From assembly GCA_029210225.1 (NCBI GenBank), contig JARGOJ010000267.1, positions 1,224 through 9,636 of the forward strand: a DNA stretch of 8,413 bases. Direction: 5' to 3'. The notes under the pieces are model-generated. The model searched no databases. It was not told the origin of the DNA and saw nothing but the letters and a program-made list of their open reading frames with translations. Shown here in pieces: positions 6,367 through 8,413 of this stretch; the stretch's first letter is position 1, and each line of letters begins with the position of its first letter. The translations under genes were made by a program, and so were the position numbers. This DNA comes from Planctomycetota bacterium. GTDB lineage: Bacteria > Planctomycetota > J058 > JARGOJ01.

Positions 6367-7638
6367 ATGCAGAAGCTAATCATTGAGGGAGGAAACAAAC
6401 TCTCAGGAACCATTAAAGTCAGCGGTTCAAAGAATGCGAGTCTCCCCATTTTGGCGGCGACCCTTCTCGCAGACGGAAAGAGCGTCCTCACGAACGTTCC
6501 TGACCTCTCGGACATGCGAACCATGGTCAAGATCCTCAGAGAGTTGGGCGTCGACATTGAGAAACGCGGCCCTGGTGAGCTTGCTTGCAAAGTCACGACG
6601 ATAGAGCCATCCTGCGCCAGCTACGAGCTGGTCTCGCAAATGCGCGCCTCGATTTGCGTCCTAGGACCTCTTGTGGCTCGCCGTGGCTACGCAAAGGTCT
6701 CCCTTCCCGGTGGCTGTGTGATCGGCCTGCGTCCTGTGGACCTTCACCTAAAAGGTCTTCGTGCTCTCGGCGCCGAGATTGAAATGAAACACGGATACAT
6801 CGAAGCTCGGAGCAATGGCCGCCTACGGGGCGCGCATATCTACCTCGGTGGCGTCAATGGTCCCAGCGTCCTGGCGACGGCTAATACCCTCATGGCCGCC
6901 TGTCTCGCCGACGGAAAAACAGTGATTGATGGCGCCGCCTGCGAACCAGAAATCGCCAACTTGTCCAATTATCTCGTGGCCATGGGCGCGACCATCGAAG
7001 GAATTGGAACCCCACGAATTCAAATTACCGGTGTGCCTTCTCTAAAGGGCGCCAACCACGAAGTGATCGCTGACCGAATTGAAGCAGGAACCTTTATGGT
7101 GGCTGCGGCCCTCGCCGGGGAAGATGTCAAAGTTGAGGGCGCACGCCTTGAACACCTCTCGGCGTTCATCGACGTCTTGCAGCAAACTGGCTATATCATT
7201 GATCAAGATGAAGACGGCCTGGTCCGCGTCATTAAAGATCGTCCTGTGACCAGTGTTCAAGCGACGACAATGCCCTACCCAGGATTCCCGACAGACTTAC
7301 AAGCTCAATTAGTGACTCTCCTGACTCTCGCCGACGGAATGAGCGTGATCACCGAGCGGATCTTCCCAGATCGCTTCATGCACCTCGCAGAGTTGAGCCG
7401 TCTTGGAGCAAACGTCCAAAAGATTCACTCCAGCGCTGTTATCAAAGGTGTGAAACAATTGACGGGCGCACAGGTTATGGCCAGTGACCTCCGCGCTGGC
7501 GCGGCTTTGGTGCTCGCCGGAATGGTCGCTCAAGGAACGACAGAAGTTCACCGTATTTATCACATTGATCGCGGCTACGAGCAAATTGAAGAGAAGCTCC
7601 GCGGCATTGGCGCACAAATCACTCGGGCGGACGCCTGA
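6367..7638 (+). CDS. murA: UDP-N-acetylglucosamine 1-carboxyvinyltransferase (MurA)
   Basis: This cytoplasmic enzyme transfers enolpyruvate from phosphoenolpyruvate to UDP-N-acetylglucosamine, the first committed step of peptidoglycan synthesis. The 423-residue product has the normal family length (E. coli MurA has 419) and the two-domain EPSP-synthase-type fold. Visible hallmarks are Lys22-Asn23 (SGSKNASLPI), Arg93 (QMRAS), the catalytic loop PGGCVIGLRPVDLH with Cys117 and Arg122, Asp310 as the likely general base (FPTDLQAQ), the RFMH and GAQVMASDLRA motifs, and Arg402 (HIDRGYEQIE). Cys117 corresponds to E. coli Cys115, the residue alkylated by fosfomycin, so a sensitive-type active site is predicted. 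ATG 6367 follows AGGGG by five bases, and the product starts QKLIIEGG as the family does. It appears to be transcribed alone: the upstream cluster is divergent and the downstream gene convergent. No frameshift or missing residue was seen. Confidence 0.98.
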   Translation: MQKLIIEGGNKLSGTIKVSGSKNASLPILAATLLADGKSVLTNVPDLSDMRTMVKILRELGVDIEKRGPGELACKVTTIEPSCASYELVSQMRASICVLGPLVARRGYAKVSLPGGCVIGLRPVDLHLKGLRALGAEIEMKHGYIEARSNGRLRGAHIYLGGVNGPSVLATANTLMAACLADGKTVIDGAACEPEIANLSNYLVAMGATIEGIGTPRIQITGVPSLKGANHEVIADRIEAGTFMVAAALAGEDVKVEGARLEHLSAFIDVLQQTGYIIDQDEDGLVRVIKDRPVTSVQATTMPYPGFPTDLQAQLVTLLTLADGMSVITERIFPDRFMHLAELSRLGANVQKIHSSAVIKGVKQLTGAQVMASDLRAGAALVLAGMVAQGTTEVHRIYHIDRGYEQIEEKLRGIGAQITRADA

Positions 7639-7685
7639 AAAAACAAAAGCCGGGCAATATTTTTAGTCACTAAAAACATTGCCCG
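7638..7685 (-). terminator. Intrinsic terminator for the minus-strand beta-propeller-like gene
   Basis: The hairpin spans 7651-7685: CGGGCAAT (7651-7658) pairs with ATTGCCCG (7678-7685), an A-C mismatch follows, then TTTTTAG (7660-7666) pairs with CTAAAAA (7670-7676) around a 3-base loop TCA. Read on the minus strand it is followed by a T-rich run (7638-7649), the classic arrangement. On the plus strand no T-run follows. The T-run reaches the last base of the murA stop codon, so this terminator sits far from the gene it serves and next to murA. Confidence 0.75.
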
Positions 7686-7707
7686 CGCTCAAAAAACTCA
7701 ACTCGAT

Positions 7708-7749
7708 AAGCGCTGTGGAACGATTGGTTTCACAGCGCTTGTTTAATTT
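7708..7749 (+). terminator. murA: Intrinsic terminator for murA
   Basis: A 13-bp stem (7708-7720 with 7728-7740, core AAGCGCTGTG / CACAGCGCTT, one G-U pair) closes a 7-base loop. On the plus strand it is followed by a T-rich stretch (7739-7749). It lies 69 bases after the murA stop and 20 bases before the end of the convergent gene. On the minus strand the nearest T-run is about ten bases beyond the stem, so its minus-strand activity would be weak. Confidence 0.7.
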
Positions 7750-7760
7750 GAACGCCTGGC

Positions 7761-8413
7761 TCACTCTTTGTTGATAAAGCCGGCCTGAAGGTTGACGTCT
7801 GCGAGTCCGCTTGTCGCATCAAAGCCACGGATGACACCATAGACAAAGAACATAACCTCCTTGCCATTGATGGTGGCAATGGTAGGCTCGCCAATCGCCG
7901 TGACAGTCCCTATTGTTGTTGAAGGATTGACGCCAAGAATCTTCACGGGGGTTGCCCAATTCCCAGAGTTTCCATAATCGGTCGCGAGCTTGCCTCCAGA
8001 ATAAGCGGCGCGAAAGACCTCGGGGAGCGCGGTTGGGCTTGATCTGGTAAAGAAAAGTTCTGATCCCGAGAAAAAGGGTTGGATATCGTTTGTCGGGGCT
8101 GGGGCATTCACAACCGAAGGCAGAATCACTTTTTGCCAAGTCCCAGTTGGAAAAGTTCCCGCTGTCAGAACATAAACGGACAATTCACCTTCGTCGCCGC
8201 CAGTATCGAATTCATCGTCCGTCCATATTGATTCGACGACTCCATTTACGTCATGGAGATGAGGGTTTCCCTGAGTCCCGGCATTCCCATTGATTCCAAT
8301 ATTGCCAAAGTCCACTTTCTGAGAGGGAAAGGGTGTGCTTCGAAGCGGCGCCATCCCTGGAGGTCCCGACGGCACATACTTACCGAGGAAGTTCGTTTGG
8401 CCAAGGTTAATGG
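7761..8413 (-). CDS. Probable beta-propeller (PD40/WD40-like) protein, 5' end cut by window edge
   Basis: The frame is open from the right edge to TGA at 7761-7763, giving 217 visible residues. The GTG at 8375 is not a convincing start because the frame continues through the edge with no stop and no ribosome binding site near it. The visible part has blade-like units: one around VVESIWTDDEF and GELSVYVL, a clearer one with DIQPFFSGSELFFTRS followed by EVFRAAYSGG and WATPVKIL, and a third with GEPTIATINGKEVMFFVYG. The DIQPFF...LFFTRS pattern resembles PD40-type repeats found in TolB-like and OmpA-associated periplasmic propellers. The start of the visible part is Gly/Asn/Pro-rich with NPHLHDVNG. 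No signal peptide can be judged. It converges on murA with its terminator at 7638-7685. Export to the envelope and the propeller fold are inferences; the precise function is unknown. Confidence 0.75.
   Translation of the reverse strand, partial: INLGQTNFLGKYVPSGPPGMAPLRSTPFPSQKVDFGNIGINGNAGTQGNPHLHDVNGVVESIWTDDEFDTGGDEGELSVYVLTAGTFPTGTWQKVILPSVVNAPAPTNDIQPFFSGSELFFTRSSPTALPEVFRAAYSGGKLATDYGNSGNWATPVKILGVNPSTTIGTVTAIGEPTIATINGKEVMFFVYGVIRGFDATSGLADVNLQAGFINKE

Noticed and set aside
8373..8375. GTG as the start of the beta-propeller-like gene
   Set aside because: The frame continues open to the right edge and no Shine-Dalgarno sequence precedes the GTG; the true start is most likely outside the window.

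Overview
The window looks like chromosomal DNA of a diderm (Gram-negative) bacterium. Five of the six genes look exported or envelope-related, three start with lipoprotein signal peptides, and the sixth makes a peptidoglycan precursor. The mix of TPR/DUF4384-type, FlgT/CsgG-like and HtrA-like proteins recalls deltaproteobacterial lineages (Myxococcota, Bdellovibrionota), but that placement is a low-confidence guess. I saw no tRNA, rRNA, CRISPR array, insertion sequence or phage gene.

Positions 1-5954 hold a tightly packed minus-strand cluster, probably one operon transcribed from a promoter near 6056-6084. In transcription order: (1) a 428-residue lipoprotein with a FlgT/LPP20-like N-terminal part, a CsgG-like middle and a C-terminal alpha/beta module; (2) a 154-residue lipoprotein that may have a BamC-like fold; (3) a 971-residue exported protein with tandem modules of about 90 residues and a C-terminal trypsin/HtrA-like domain in which all three catalytic positions are substituted; (4) a TPR lipoprotein with a FlgO/CsgG-like middle and a DUF4384-like C-terminus, cut by the left edge. 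The module at the end of protein 1 resembles those of protein 3, so the products probably work together at the outer membrane or in the periplasm. This cluster is the best candidate for an undescribed system.

Positions 5955-6366 are a divergent intergenic region with an AT-rich core. It carries a good minus-strand promoter, a weaker plus-strand candidate and some possible leader structure ahead of murA.

Positions 6367-7638 hold a complete, canonical murA on the plus strand, with all key residues including the fosfomycin-target cysteine. It converges on a minus-strand gene (7761 to the right edge) whose visible product resembles a WD40/PD40-type beta-propeller. Two hairpins between them appear to form crossed terminators: the one nearer murA has its T-run on the minus strand, and the one nearer the other gene has its T-run on the plus strand.
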